Positions 34,822-43,159 are shown, numbered from the stretch's first letter. The stretch is DNA of 64,000 bases from DASQFQ01 sp963730115 (GCA_963730115.1 CAVSQM010000012.1:1178001-1242000), one strand, 5' to 3'. Notes: a model not told the origin generated them from the letters alone. Translations and numbers: made by a program.

Positions 34822-35678
34822 GGCGGCTCGCGGCGCTCGGAGCGCTGCTCGCGCTCGCGGGCTGCGGCGGCTCGGCGGAACCGATCGTCAACCCGGAGGG
34901 CGACGGGCCGCTGCTGAGCTCGCTCGAGGTCGAGCCCGAGACCGGGGACCTCGTGGTCACCACCAACCGCGGGCTGTTCCGCATCCCGCAGGGCGGGGAG
35001 CCGCAGGCGGTGCGCGGCACGCTGACGCTCAACGGCCGCCGCGAGCCGGTCGGGCGGCGCATGGAGGTGCTGCCGCTGGCACCTGGCGAGCTGCTCGGCT
35101 CCGGCCACCCGGACCGCAAGCAGGCGCCGTTCGAGTCGCTCGGCCTCCTGCGGTCGAGCGACGGCGGCAAGACGTGGAAGGTGATCTCGCAGCTCGGCCA
35201 CGCGGACCTGCACCGGATGGTGGTCAAGCACAGCCGGCTCTACGCCTACGACGCCGTGAGCGGCAGCCTGCTCATCTCCGCGGACGGCGGGCGCACGTTC
35301 GACGAGGCCGTCACCCCGCTGGAGCCGATGGTCGACCTCGCCGTCGACCCCGGCGATCCCGAGCGCGTGCTGCTCGCCTCCGATCGCACGATCTACCGCT
35401 CTCGCGACGGCGGCCGTCACTGGCGGCCGCTGGGCCGCGCGGCCGACACGCGGCTCGCCTGGCCGGAGGACGACGCGCTCTACCGCGCCGACCGGAAGGG
35501 CGTGGTCTCGGTGTCGGCAAACGCGGGCGCGCGCTTCCGGCGGGTCGGGCGGGTCGACGGCGCGCCGACGCGGCTCGAGGCGGTCGACGGCCGCCATCTC
35601 TACGTCGCGCTGGCCGACGGATCGATCCGCGAGACACGCGACGGCGGGAAGGACTGGAAGACGGTCTATCCCGGCTAG
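34818..35678 (+). CDS. Lipoprotein with BNR/sortilin-like beta-propeller repeats
   Basis: The 286-residue protein has a lipobox (LLALAGC) and several BNR Asp-box repeats: SSDGGKTW, SADGGRTF, SRDGGRHW and TRDGGKDW. These predict an extracytoplasmic beta-propeller, as in photosystem assembly factor Ycf48 or sialidase-like proteins. No sialidase arginine triad is obvious, so a scaffolding or binding role is more likely. GTG 34818 overlaps the upstream stop (GTGA). It ends the oxidase-ZIP-DtxR operon and shares CTAG with the convergent glycosidase-like gene. Confidence 0.8.
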   Translation: MRRLAALGALLALAGCGGSAEPIVNPEGDGPLLSSLEVEPETGDLVVTTNRGLFRIPQGGEPQAVRGTLTLNGRREPVGRRMEVLPLAPGELLGSGHPDRKQAPFESLGLLRSSDGGKTWKVISQLGHADLHRMVVKHSRLYAYDAVSGSLLISADGGRTFDEAVTPLEPMVDLAVDPGDPERVLLASDRTIYRSRDGGRHWRPLGRAADTRLAWPEDDALYRADRKGVVSVSANAGARFRRVGRVDGAPTRLEAVDGRHLYVALADGSIRETRDGGKDWKTVYPG

Positions 35679-36961
35679 CTACGCGCGCAGCGCGGGTTTG
35701 ACGGCGGCGCGTCCGTCGGGTCGGGGCGGGCGGTCCCGCCCCACGCCTGCCACTCCTTGAGCACCGGGAAGGCGCGGTCGAGCGACGTCGTCACCAGCCC
35801 GGTGCGGAAGATGTCGTCCTCGCGGAACGTGTACTGGAACGCCGCGGTCACGCGCGGGTCGTCGTACCACTGCTTGAGCCGCCGGTGCAGCTGGCGGCAC
35901 CAGCGGCGCTCGTCGCGCGGGTTGCTCTCGGCGGCCCGGCCGGCGTGCGGCGAGCCGACGCCGGTCTCGGTCATCCACACGACGTGCTTCTTGGCGCAGT
36001 CGTGGGTGCCGGCCGCCTTGGCGGTGAGGCCGACGGGGTTGATGCCGCCCGTGATGTAGCCGTGCTGGGAGAGGACCGTCGAGCCGCAGACGATCGAGCT
36101 GGGCAGCTTGCGCAGGAACTCCTGGATCGACGTGCTCTTGGTCTTGCTGGTGTCGAGCGCGGCGAGCTCGCCGACCACGTACTGCTGGTCGCCGGGCGCG
36201 TCGTCGAGCGCGCGCTTCAGGTTGCGGGTCAATTGCGCGTAGCGCTTGACCCCCAGCGACGGCGAGGCGCTGTCGCAGGCCGCGCGCTGGGGCGAGATGA
36301 AGTACGGGTGGTTGGGCTCGTTCCAGGCGCTCCAGTAGCGCAGGTCGACGCCGACCTCGCCGCCGAGCGCGATCACGTCGGTGACGAGCTTGCGGTAGTC
36401 CTTCAGCGCCGCGGCCTTGGGGGCGCGCGACCGCGGCTGCGTGCCTTCGCGCTCGCAGCCGGAGGCGGGGCGCGCGGCCCACTCGGGCGTGCCGGTGATG
36501 ACGACCAGCACCTCCCAGCCGCCCTTGTGCTGCTTCTGGCGCGAGGCGAGCGCGGCGAGCTGGTCCTTGACGCCGGCCCAGGCCGCGCACGGCGGGGTGC
36601 CGCGCAGGCAGCCGTCGTAGGGCTGCTCGAGGTTGGCGGGGGCGCCCTCGGTCGGCTGCAGCGACGGCCAGTCGAGCACGAGCCGGAAGAAGGCGGGCTT
36701 GAGCTTGCCCGCGTCGTCCTGCCAGCGGGCGAACTCGGGCGGCACGCCGGTGCGGACGCCGGGCGCCCACAGGAGGTTCGGGTTCTGCTCGGTCAGCCCG
36801 ACCGCGAGGTCCCCCTTGGCCTTGCCCTCGGCGACCTCGGGCGAGCGCGTCTCGGCGGGCGTCGGCGTGGGGGTCGGCTTGTCGGACGACGCCGTGTCGC
36901 CGTCACCGCAGCCCGACATCAGCGCGGCCGTCGCGAGGACGGCCGCGAGGAGCGGCCTCAG
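35675..36961 (-). CDS. Glycoside-hydrolase-like lipoprotein
   Basis: The product of about 428 residues has a lipoprotein signal (RPLLAAVLATAALMSGC), a Thr/Pro spacer and a TIM-barrel-like domain. LRYWSAWNEPNHPYF has the acid/base-type Glu of clan GH-A enzymes and VVWMTETGVGSP has a candidate nucleophile Glu. GH39- or GH5-like families fit best; the substrate is unknown. The signal peptide needs a start before the only internal ATG. The available codon is a CTG at 36961 that overlaps the erpA stop as CTGA, the same arrangement as at the AlkA gene. The start is therefore inferred. Confidence 0.75.
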   Translation of the reverse strand: MRPLLAAVLATAALMSGCGDGDTASSDKPTPTPTPAETRSPEVAEGKAKGDLAVGLTEQNPNLLWAPGVRTGVPPEFARWQDDAGKLKPAFFRLVLDWPSLQPTEGAPANLEQPYDGCLRGTPPCAAWAGVKDQLAALASRQKQHKGGWEVLVVITGTPEWAARPASGCEREGTQPRSRAPKAAALKDYRKLVTDVIALGGEVGVDLRYWSAWNEPNHPYFISPQRAACDSASPSLGVKRYAQLTRNLKRALDDAPGDQQYVVGELAALDTSKTKSTSIQEFLRKLPSSIVCGSTVLSQHGYITGGINPVGLTAKAAGTHDCAKKHVVWMTETGVGSPHAGRAAESNPRDERRWCRQLHRRLKQWYDDPRVTAAFQYTFREDDIFRTGLVTTSLDRAFPVLKEWQAWGGTARPDPTDAPPSNPRCARS

Positions 36962-37311
36962 ACCGCGGATACCTCTTCCTCTTCCGCGACGCGGAAGGAG
37001 GAGCCGCAGCCACAGGCGGCCACGACGTTCGGGTTGTCGACCTTGAAGCCGGCGCCCTGCAGACCCTCGACGTAGTCGACGACCGCGCCGCGCACGTACG
37101 GCAGGCTCGGCCCGTCGACCAGCAGGCGCAGGCCGTGGTCCTCGAAGACCTCGTCGCCGTCGCGCTGGGTGTCGAAGGCGAGGGCGTACTGGAACCCCGA
37201 GCAGCCGCCGCCGCGCACGCCGACGCGCAGGCCGGAGGTCGAGATGTCCGCGTTCTGGGACGCCAGGAACTCCTTGACCTTCTCGGCGCCCGTTTCGGTG
37301 AAGGTGATCAT
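36958..37311 (-). CDS. erpA: Iron-sulfur cluster insertion protein ErpA/IscA (HesB family)
   Basis: The 117-residue A-type carrier has the three conserved cysteines in GGGCSGFQY and CGCGSSF, and the family start FTETGAEKVKEFL. It receives and passes on Fe-S clusters to apo-proteins in the cytoplasm. It is divergent from bolA and the monothiol glutaredoxin, two other Fe-S trafficking factors, so the 71-bp spacer probably holds a shared control region. Its stop overlaps the glycosidase-like gene start. Confidence 0.93.
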   Translation of the reverse strand: MITFTETGAEKVKEFLASQNADISTSGLRVGVRGGGCSGFQYALAFDTQRDGDEVFEDHGLRLLVDGPSLPYVRGAVVDYVEGLQGAGFKVDNPNVVAACGCGSSFRVAEEEEVSAV

Positions 37312-37370
37312 CTGTCTCGGTACTCCCCAGTGTCCTATCGGTCCAATGCTTCACGAAGTGTAGCGGTCGC

Positions 37371-37376
37371 TAGGCT
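37371..37376 (+). promoter_or_regulatory. bolA -10 box, leaderless arrangement
   Basis: TAGGCT ends six bases before the bolA ATG, and no ribosome-binding site fits between them. Confidence 0.4.
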
Positions 37377-37382
37377 GTTTTC

Positions 37383-37610
37383 ATGCCGTCGACGGAGCAC
37401 CTGAAAGAGCGCATCGAGGCAGCGATACCCGATGCGCGCGTCGAGGTCACCGACCTCACGGGCGGCGGCGACCATTTCCGGGCCAAGGTCGTGGCCCCGG
37501 AGTTCGCGGAGATGAGCCGGATCGAGCAGCACCGGCGCGTGTACGCGGTCTTCGGCGCCGAGATCGGCGGGCCCATCCACGCGTTGTCCCTCGAAACGAG
37601 AGCGGAGTGA
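37383..37610 (+). CDS. bolA: BolA-family protein
   Basis: The 75-residue protein matches the BolA fold: LKERIEAAIPDARVEVTDLTGGGDHFRAKVV is interrupted only by normal family variation, and the C-terminal helix carries RIEQHRRVYAVFG followed by HALSL with the conserved histidine. BolA proteins bind monothiol glutaredoxins through a shared 2Fe-2S cluster. The glutaredoxin gene starts four bases after its stop, which makes the pairing very likely. Confidence 0.92.
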   Translation: MPSTEHLKERIEAAIPDARVEVTDLTGGGDHFRAKVVAPEFAEMSRIEQHRRVYAVFGAEIGGPIHALSLETRAE

Positions 37611-37614
37611 GTTT

Positions 37615-38016
37615 GTGAGCGAGACCAACGAGATTCGAGAGGCCATCTCCGGCGCGATCGGGGAGCACGAGGTCATCCTCTTCATGAAGGGCACGCCGGA
37701 GCGGCCGATGTGCGGCTTCTCGGCGCGCACCGCGGCGGCGCTGGAGGCGCTCGGCAAGCCCTATGCGGCGGTCGACGTGCTGCCCGACCCGCGGATCCGC
37801 CAGGAGCTGTCGGCGATCTCGAACTGGCCGACGATCCCGCAGCTGTTCGTGAAGGGCGAGCTGGTCGGCGGCTGCGACATCGTCACCGAGATGTACGAGT
37901 CGGGCGAGCTGGCCACGGTGATGGGCGTCGAGGCGCCGAGCGACGCGCCGGACGAGGCCCCCGCGGCCGCCGAGCCGGGCGCGCCGCCGCTGCAGATCGA
38001 CAACAAGCTCGCCTGA
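37615..38016 (+). CDS. grxD: Monothiol glutaredoxin, Grx4/GrxD type
   Basis: The 133-residue protein has the monothiol active site CGFS (RPMCGFSARTAAAL), the glutathione-binding NWPTIPQLFVKGELVGGCDIV and a C-terminal acidic Ala/Pro extension of about 25 residues that is longer than usual. It binds a glutathione-ligated 2Fe-2S cluster and works with BolA. GTG 37615 is preceded by GGAG, a normal ribosome-binding site, so it is translated as the second gene of the bolA operon. Confidence 0.93.
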   Translation: MSETNEIREAISGAIGEHEVILFMKGTPERPMCGFSARTAAALEALGKPYAAVDVLPDPRIRQELSAISNWPTIPQLFVKGELVGGCDIVTEMYESGELATVMGVEAPSDAPDEAPAAAEPGAPPLQIDNKLA

Positions 38017-38053
38017 CGAGCCGCCGCGTCCGCCGCCGGCAAGGGACGGCCTG

Positions 38054-38650
38054 GTGCTGAGCACCCTGCTCGCGTTCTTGCCGGTGGCCGCCGTGCTCAC
38101 GGTCACGCCGGGCGTCGCCACGGCGCTCGTGGTGCGGAGCGCCGTGCGCGGAGGGCGGCGTGAGGCGCTGCTGGTCACGGTCGGCAACTCGCTGGGGATC
38201 CTGGCCTGGGCGGTGTTCGCGGCGGTCGGCGTGGCCGCGGCGGTCGCCGCCTCGGCGGAGCTGTTCACGACGATCAAGCTCGTCGGCGCGCTCGTCCTGA
38301 TCGTGCTCGGCGTGCAGGGGCTGCTGGCGCGGAAGGCGGCGGCGCCGCCGCCTCCGCCGGGCACGGCCTTGCGGCAGGGCCTGGTGACGAGCCTCGCCAA
38401 CCCGAAGCTCGCGGTGTTCTTCGTCGCGCTGTTCCCCCAGTTCGTGCCCGCGGGCGCGCCGGTGCTCCCGAGCGCGCTGCTGATGGCGGGGATGGTCGTC
38501 GCGCTGGATCTGGTGTGGTACTCGGCGCTGGCCTACGGGGTTGCGCGGACGCGGCGCGCGTTCGAGGCCCGCTGGCTGCGGCGCGCCGAGCGGCTGACCG
38601 GCGGGGTGCTGGTGGCGCTCGGCGTCCGGCTGGCTCTGGAGCGGCGCTAG
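38054..38650 (+). CDS. LysE/RhtB-family amino-acid exporter
   Basis: The 198-residue protein has six hydrophobic helices and the LysE family start (VLTVTPGVATALVVRSAVRGGRREAL), with the family motif GLVTSLANPKLAVFFVALFPQF. Such proteins export amino acids or derivatives. GTG 38054 is the start. It is 38 bp after the glutaredoxin gene, and its stop shares CTAG with the convergent PhzF gene. The substrate is not predictable. Confidence 0.9.
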   Translation: MLSTLLAFLPVAAVLTVTPGVATALVVRSAVRGGRREALLVTVGNSLGILAWAVFAAVGVAAAVAASAELFTTIKLVGALVLIVLGVQGLLARKAAAPPPPPGTALRQGLVTSLANPKLAVFFVALFPQFVPAGAPVLPSALLMAGMVVALDLVWYSALAYGVARTRRAFEARWLRRAERLTGGVLVALGVRLALERR

Positions 38651-39474
38651 AGCTCGACCTCACCCGCCACACACGTCACCGTCCCACCGCCCACCCAGAT
38701 CCCGCCGTCCGCGTCCTGCGACACGTGCACCCGCCCCGCACGCCCCAGCGCCGTGCCCTGGCGGGCGGCGTAGGGCGCGCTGACGCGGCCGGTGCGGAGC
38801 AGCCACTCGGCCAGTGAGGCGTTGAGGCTGCCGGTCACCGGGTCCTCGACGAGCGCGCCGGCCTTCGGGAAGAACGCGCGCACCTCGATCGCCTCGGGCG
38901 CGCCGGCGGGGTGCGGGCCGGCGACGCCGATGTCGAGCTCGCCGTAGCTCGGGCGGAGCGCGAGCACCGCGTCGGCGTCCTCGAGCAGCACCGCCACCCA
39001 GCCAGGGCCGTTGTCGGCCCACTGGGCGTCGAGGATCTCCGCGCGGCTGATGCCCAGCACGCCGGCGATCTCGCCGATCAGCTTCTCCTCGACGGGCCCG
39101 GAGCGCACCAGCGGCGGCGCGGCGAAGGCGAGGCCCGCGTCGGTGCGGCGGACGGTGACGAGGCCGGCGCCGCACTCCTGGACGATGGCGTCGCCCGCGG
39201 GGGCGCCGCCCGCCTCGAGCCAGGCGTGGCAGGTCCCGAGCGTCGGGTGGCCGGCGAACGGCAGCTCGGCGACCGGGGTGAAGATGCGGACGCAGTAGTC
39301 GGCCCGCTCGTCGAGGGGCGGCAGCACGAACGTGGTCTCCGACAGGTTGGTCCAGTTCGCGAAGCGCTGCATCTGCTCGGTGGTCAGGCCGCTGCCGTCG
39401 AGCACGACCGCCACCGGGTTGCCGGCGTAGGGCGTCTCGGTGAAGACGTCGATCTGGGCGAACGCTCGCTTCAT
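38647..39474 (-). CDS. PhzF-family isomerase/epimerase-like protein
   Basis: The 275-residue protein belongs to the PhzF/diaminopimelate-epimerase-like fold. Landmarks are the N-terminal FAQIDVFTETPYAGNPVAVV, the ANWTNLSETTFVLP region with the conserved Glu, AELPFAGHPTLGTCHAWLE, and the C-terminal EDPVTGSLNASLAEWLL. No phenazine genes accompany it, so it is one of the many PhzF relatives of unknown substrate. Its ATG overlaps the stop of the ABC-2 permease gene (ATGA). Confidence 0.88.
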   Translation of the reverse strand: MKRAFAQIDVFTETPYAGNPVAVVLDGSGLTTEQMQRFANWTNLSETTFVLPPLDERADYCVRIFTPVAELPFAGHPTLGTCHAWLEAGGAPAGDAIVQECGAGLVTVRRTDAGLAFAAPPLVRSGPVEEKLIGEIAGVLGISRAEILDAQWADNGPGWVAVLLEDADAVLALRPSYGELDIGVAGPHPAGAPEAIEVRAFFPKAGALVEDPVTGSLNASLAEWLLRTGRVSAPYAARQGTALGRAGRVHVSQDADGGIWVGGGTVTCVAGEVEL

Positions 39475-40325
39475 AGGTCCCTCCGGCGGAAGCCTCGCAC
39501 GGCCGCGGCGCCGACGAGCCCGAGGTACACGAACGCCCACAGCCACAGCTCGGCGCCCGCGGCCTGCGCACCGCCGAACGGGCCGAGCTCGATCGCGAAC
39601 CGGGTGAAGCCGACGGTGTCGCTCGTGATGCCGGCCAGCGCAGCCTGGTAGAGGCCCTCGAACGGGAGGAGCCAGGTGGCGACGTCGGCGACGTTCTTGA
39701 GCGTGCCGGAGCCGAGCGCCTCGCCGATCTGGCCGAGCAGGCCGGCCACGAGACCCGCGCCGAACACCATGAAGACCGCGATCCCGTTGGCGGTGGCGGA
39801 CAGGAAGACCGAGCCGGCGAGCGACAGCGCGGCGATGATCGCGACCGCCAGCGCGAGCCCCAGCGCGGGGAGGACGATGCGGTCCGGCCACCAGTCGCCG
39901 GTCAACCAGGTGATGACGACGGCGGCGAGGAAGACGGCGATCACGTATCCCGCGGTCACCGTCGCGGCCGCGGCGTAGCGGCCGAGCAGCAGCGTGCGAC
40001 GGGAGACGGGGCGGACGAGCAGCGGCTGCAGGAGGCCGTGCTCGGCGTCGCCGCGGACGGCGCCGAGGGTGAGGAAGACGGCGAGCACGGTGCCGAGGAA
40101 GAGCGTGCCGAACATCGCGAGGCCGAGCACGGTGGCGGCCGCGACGATGCCGACCTCGACCCCGGTGCCGTCGAGCTGGTTGCGGTCGAGCTCGCCGAAC
40201 AGTCGCCAGGTGCCGAGGGCGTAGAGGCCGAGGAAGGCGGCGGTGAGCAGCGCGACGACGAGGAAGACGCGGCGCCGCACGGACTCGCGGAGCGTGAAGG
40301 CGGCGATGACGCGGATCTGGCTCAC
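39471..40325 (-). CDS. ABC-2 type transporter permease
   Basis: The 284-residue protein has six hydrophobic helices and an ABC-2 fold: FTLRESVRRRVFLVVALLTAAFLGLYALG, LGAVRGDAEHGLLQPLLVRPVSRRTLLLGRY and LWLWAFVYLGLVGAAAVRGFRRRDL. It pairs with the ATPase encoded just upstream. GTG 40325 overlaps the ATPase stop (GTGA) and its stop overlaps the PhzF start, so the three genes are translationally coupled. It probably exports a small molecule; the substrate is unknown. Confidence 0.88.
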   Translation of the reverse strand: MSQIRVIAAFTLRESVRRRVFLVVALLTAAFLGLYALGTWRLFGELDRNQLDGTGVEVGIVAAATVLGLAMFGTLFLGTVLAVFLTLGAVRGDAEHGLLQPLLVRPVSRRTLLLGRYAAAATVTAGYVIAVFLAAVVITWLTGDWWPDRIVLPALGLALAVAIIAALSLAGSVFLSATANGIAVFMVFGAGLVAGLLGQIGEALGSGTLKNVADVATWLLPFEGLYQAALAGITSDTVGFTRFAIELGPFGGAQAAGAELWLWAFVYLGLVGAAAVRGFRRRDL

Positions 40326-41167
40326 GGGCCGCTCCCGTCGCCGACCGCCTCCAGGTAGGCGTCCTCGAGGGTCGAGGTGAGCACGCGCACGCCGTAGACG
40401 TCCTCGCCGGCGGCCACCAGGTCGCGGACGATGCGCGGTACGTCGTCGCGGCGGGCGTCGGGGAAGTGGCGGGTGCCGGCCGCGGTCTCGACCTCCACCC
40501 CGCCGGCGGTGGCGAGCTCGGCCGGCGTGCCGGCGGCCACGAGCGCGCCGCGGGCGATGATCGCGACGCGGTCGCACACCAGCTCGACCTCCGAGAGCAG
40601 GTGCGAGTTGAGCAGCACCGAGGTCCCGCGGCTGCGCAGCTCCTCGAGCAGGGCGCGGACGGTCCGCCGGCCGGCGGGGTCGAGCGCGCTGGTCGGCTCG
40701 TCGAGGAGCAGCATCTTCGGCGCGCCGATCAGCGACTGCGCGAGGCCGAGCCGCTGCTGCATGCCCTTGCTCATCGTGCCGATGCGGCGGTCGCCGGCCT
40801 CCGTGAGCCCGACGAGCTCGAGCAGCTCGGCGCGCTCGGCGGCGCCGCCGGCCGACGCCGCGAGCTGCTGGTGGAGCTCGAGCAGCTCCTGGGCGGAGCA
40901 CCAGTCGGGGAAGCGGAACAGCTCGGCGAGGTAGCCGAGCTCGCGGTGGGCCTCGACGCTGCCGGCGGGCGCGCCGCACACGGAGGCGCTGCCGGCGGTC
41001 GGCGTGACGAGGCCGCAGGCGATCTTCACGAGCGTGCTCTTGCCGGCGCCGTTGGGCCCGAGCAGGCCGACGAGCTCGCCCTCGCCGACCTCGAGGTCGA
41101 TCCCGGTGAGAGCACGGACGGAGCCATAGGCCTTCTGGAGGCCGGAGACGGTGAGCGCGGAGGGCAC
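40322..41167 (-). CDS. ABC transporter ATP-binding protein (ABC-2 partner)
   Basis: The 281-residue ATPase has Walker A GPNGAGKST, the signature MSKGMQQRLGLAQ, Walker B LLLDEPTSALDP and H-loop LLNSHLLSEVE, followed by a C-terminal extension common in CcmA/drug-exporter ATPases. GTG 41167 is chosen because TAAGG lies just upstream. It is divergent from mtnA with only 19 bases between the starts, so their promoters overlap. Confidence 0.9.
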   Translation of the reverse strand: MPSALTVSGLQKAYGSVRALTGIDLEVGEGELVGLLGPNGAGKSTLVKIACGLVTPTAGSASVCGAPAGSVEAHRELGYLAELFRFPDWCSAQELLELHQQLAASAGGAAERAELLELVGLTEAGDRRIGTMSKGMQQRLGLAQSLIGAPKMLLLDEPTSALDPAGRRTVRALLEELRSRGTSVLLNSHLLSEVELVCDRVAIIARGALVAAGTPAELATAGGVEVETAAGTRHFPDARRDDVPRIVRDLVAAGEDVYGVRVLTSTLEDAYLEAVGDGSGP

Positions 41168-41173
41168 GGCCTT

Positions 41174-41179
41174 ACCATC
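41174..41179 (+). promoter_or_regulatory. mtnA -10 box, leaderless arrangement
   Basis: TACCAT ends seven bases before the mtnA ATG. The whole divergent spacer is 19 bases, too short for two separate leadered promoters. Confidence 0.4.
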
Positions 41180-41186
41180 GTGCCGG

Positions 41187-42197
41187 ATGGCGATGACGAC
41201 CTCCGCACCATCACCGTTGCGCTGGGACGGCGCGCGGCTCCACGTCCTCGACCAGACGCTCCTGCCGGCCCGCGAGGAGGTGCTGATCCTGGAGGGTGCC
41301 GACGACACCGCCGAGGCGATCGTCCGGCTCGCCGTCCGCGGCGCGCCGCTGATCGGGGTCGCCGCCGCCTACGGCCTGGCGATGGCGGTCGCGCGCGACC
41401 CCGCCGACCTCGACCGCGCCGCCCGCGTCCTCGCCACGGCCCGGCCGACCGCGCGCAACCTGGCGTGGGCGGTCGGGCGCGTGCACGCCGCGGCGGCGGC
41501 CGGCGGGCCGGACGCCGCGCGCGCGGAGGCCGTGGCGATCCACCGCGAGGACGAGGCCGCGAGCGCCGCGCTCGCCCGCCACGGCGCCGACCTGCTGCAG
41601 GAGCTGGCGCCGCGCGGACGCCTGATGACGCACTGCAACACCGGCGCGCTGGCCGCCAGCGGGCGCGGGACCGCGCTCGCGGTGATCGCCGAGCTCGCCG
41701 ACCGCCGCCCGGTCCGCGTGCTCGCCTGCGAGGCGCGGCCGCTGCTGCAGGGCGCGCGGCTGACCGTGTGGGAGCTCGGGCGGCTGGGGATCGAGCACGA
41801 GCTGGCAGTTGACGGCGCGGCGGCCGGCCTGATCCGGCGCGGCGAGGTCGACGCCGTGATCACCGGCTTCGACCGCGTGGCCGCCAACGGCGACGTGGCC
41901 AACAAGGTCGGCACCTACGGCCTCGCCCTGGCCGCCCGCGCCTCGGGCCTGCCGTTCGTCGTCGCCGGGCCGTCCTCGTCCGTCGATCTGTCGCTGCCCG
42001 ACGGCGACGGGATCGAGATCGAGGAGCGCTCGGCCGACGAGGTGCGCCGGGCGGGCGGCGCGCTGCTGACGGTGGAGGGGACGCCGTGTCGCAACCCCGC
42101 GTTCGACGTCACGCCCGCCGAGCTGGTCACCGCGCTGGTGACGGAGCGCGGCGTCGCGCGCCCGGTGAGCGCGGAGACGGTGGCGGGCGTGGCGTGA
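41187..42197 (+). CDS. mtnA: S-methyl-5-thioribose-1-phosphate isomerase (MtnA family)
   Basis: The 336-residue protein is a full MtnA/eIF2B-like isomerase. It has VRGAPLIGVAAAYGLA, LMTHCNTGALA with the catalytic Cys, CEARPLLQGARLTVWEL, the catalytic Asp in VITGFDRVAANGDVANKVGTYGLAL, and FDVTPAELVTALVTERG. It converts a 5-substituted ribose-1-phosphate to the ribulose form in methionine salvage. Related enzymes act on 5-deoxyribose-1-phosphate. No other salvage gene (mtnB, mtnC, mtnD, mtnK) is in the window; instead it is co-translated with two alcohol dehydrogenases, which suggests a shunt pathway. Confidence 0.92.
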   Translation: MAMTTSAPSPLRWDGARLHVLDQTLLPAREEVLILEGADDTAEAIVRLAVRGAPLIGVAAAYGLAMAVARDPADLDRAARVLATARPTARNLAWAVGRVHAAAAAGGPDAARAEAVAIHREDEAASAALARHGADLLQELAPRGRLMTHCNTGALAASGRGTALAVIAELADRRPVRVLACEARPLLQGARLTVWELGRLGIEHELAVDGAAAGLIRRGEVDAVITGFDRVAANGDVANKVGTYGLALAARASGLPFVVAGPSSSVDLSLPDGDGIEIEERSADEVRRAGGALLTVEGTPCRNPAFDVTPAELVTALVTERGVARPVSAETVAGVA

Positions 42198-43159
42198 GGG
42201 TGGCCCGGACGCTCACGGAGGAGACGACGGTCGTCGAGGAGGCGCCCGATCCCGTCGCGGGCCCCGGCGAGGTCGTCTGCCGCGTCCTCGCCTGCGCGAC
42301 CTGCGGCTCCGACGTCCAGTCGTTCTACGTCCGGCGCAAGCTCCCGGCCGTGCTCGGGCACGAGCCGGCCGGCGAGGTGGTCGAGGTCGGCGCGGGGGTC
42401 GACCGGGTCGCGGTCGGCGACCGGGTCGCGATCCACCACCACGCGCCGTGCGGCGAGTGCCGCCGCTGCCGCCGCGGGCACGAGACGCTGTGCGAGCGCT
42501 TCCGCTCCACCCGGATCGACCCCGGCGGCTTCGCCGAGTACGTGCGCATCCAGGCCGAGCTCGTCGGCGAGCTGCTCCCGCTCGACGGCATGGACCCGGT
42601 GCTCGCCACCTTCACCGAGCCGCTCGCCTGCGCGCTGCGCGCCCAGCGCCGGGCGGGCGTCCAGCCCGGCGACGCCGTGCTCGTGGTCGGCGCCGGCTGC
42701 AGCGGCCTGCTGCACATCGCCGCCGCGCACGCGACCGGGATCGAGGCGGTGTGGGTGCGCGAGCCGCAGCCCGAGCGGCTCGAGCGCGCCGAGCGCTGGG
42801 GCGCGACCGCGCACGGCAACGAGCCGGTCGACGTCGCGATCGTCTGCACGCCGCGCTCCGAGGCGATCGTCGGCGCCGCCGAGGCGCTCGCCCCGGGCGG
42901 CGCCCTGTGCGTCTACGCCCCGCCGCCGCCCGGCAGCCCGCTGGCCATCGACGGCAACGCCGTGTTCATGCGCGAGCTCGACGTCACCGCGAGCTGGTCC
43001 GCCGGCCCTGCCGACATGCAGCGGGCGTTCGGCCTGCTCGCGAGCGGCCGCGTGAACCCGCTCGAGATGGTCACCCACCGCTTCCCGCTCGAGGAGACCG
43101 GCGCCGCGCTCGCCGCGCAGCGGAGCGGCGAGGCGCTCAAGGCCGTCGTGCTCCCGTGA
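42194..43159 (+). CDS. Zinc-dependent medium-chain alcohol dehydrogenase
   Basis: The 321-residue protein has the catalytic-zinc region (ACATCGSDVQSF, LGHEPAGEVVEVG), the four structural-zinc cysteines in CGECRRCRRGHETLC, and a Rossmann segment VLVVGAGCSGLLHIAAAHA. It resembles sorbitol or threonine dehydrogenases. GTG 42194 overlaps the mtnA stop. With the next gene it forms a tandem pair of divergent paralogues. It probably oxidises or reduces an aldehyde or polyol derived from the MtnA product. Confidence 0.88.
   Translation: MRVARTLTEETTVVEEAPDPVAGPGEVVCRVLACATCGSDVQSFYVRRKLPAVLGHEPAGEVVEVGAGVDRVAVGDRVAIHHHAPCGECRRCRRGHETLCERFRSTRIDPGGFAEYVRIQAELVGELLPLDGMDPVLATFTEPLACALRAQRRAGVQPGDAVLVVGAGCSGLLHIAAAHATGIEAVWVREPQPERLERAERWGATAHGNEPVDVAIVCTPRSEAIVGAAEALAPGGALCVYAPPPPGSPLAIDGNAVFMRELDVTASWSAGPADMQRAFGLLASGRVNPLEMVTHRFPLEETGAALAAQRSGEALKAVVLP

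Noticed and set aside
38647..39474. Phenazine biosynthesis cluster
   Set aside because: Only a PhzF-fold protein is present; no phzA, B, C, D, E or G genes, and PhzF relatives are widespread.
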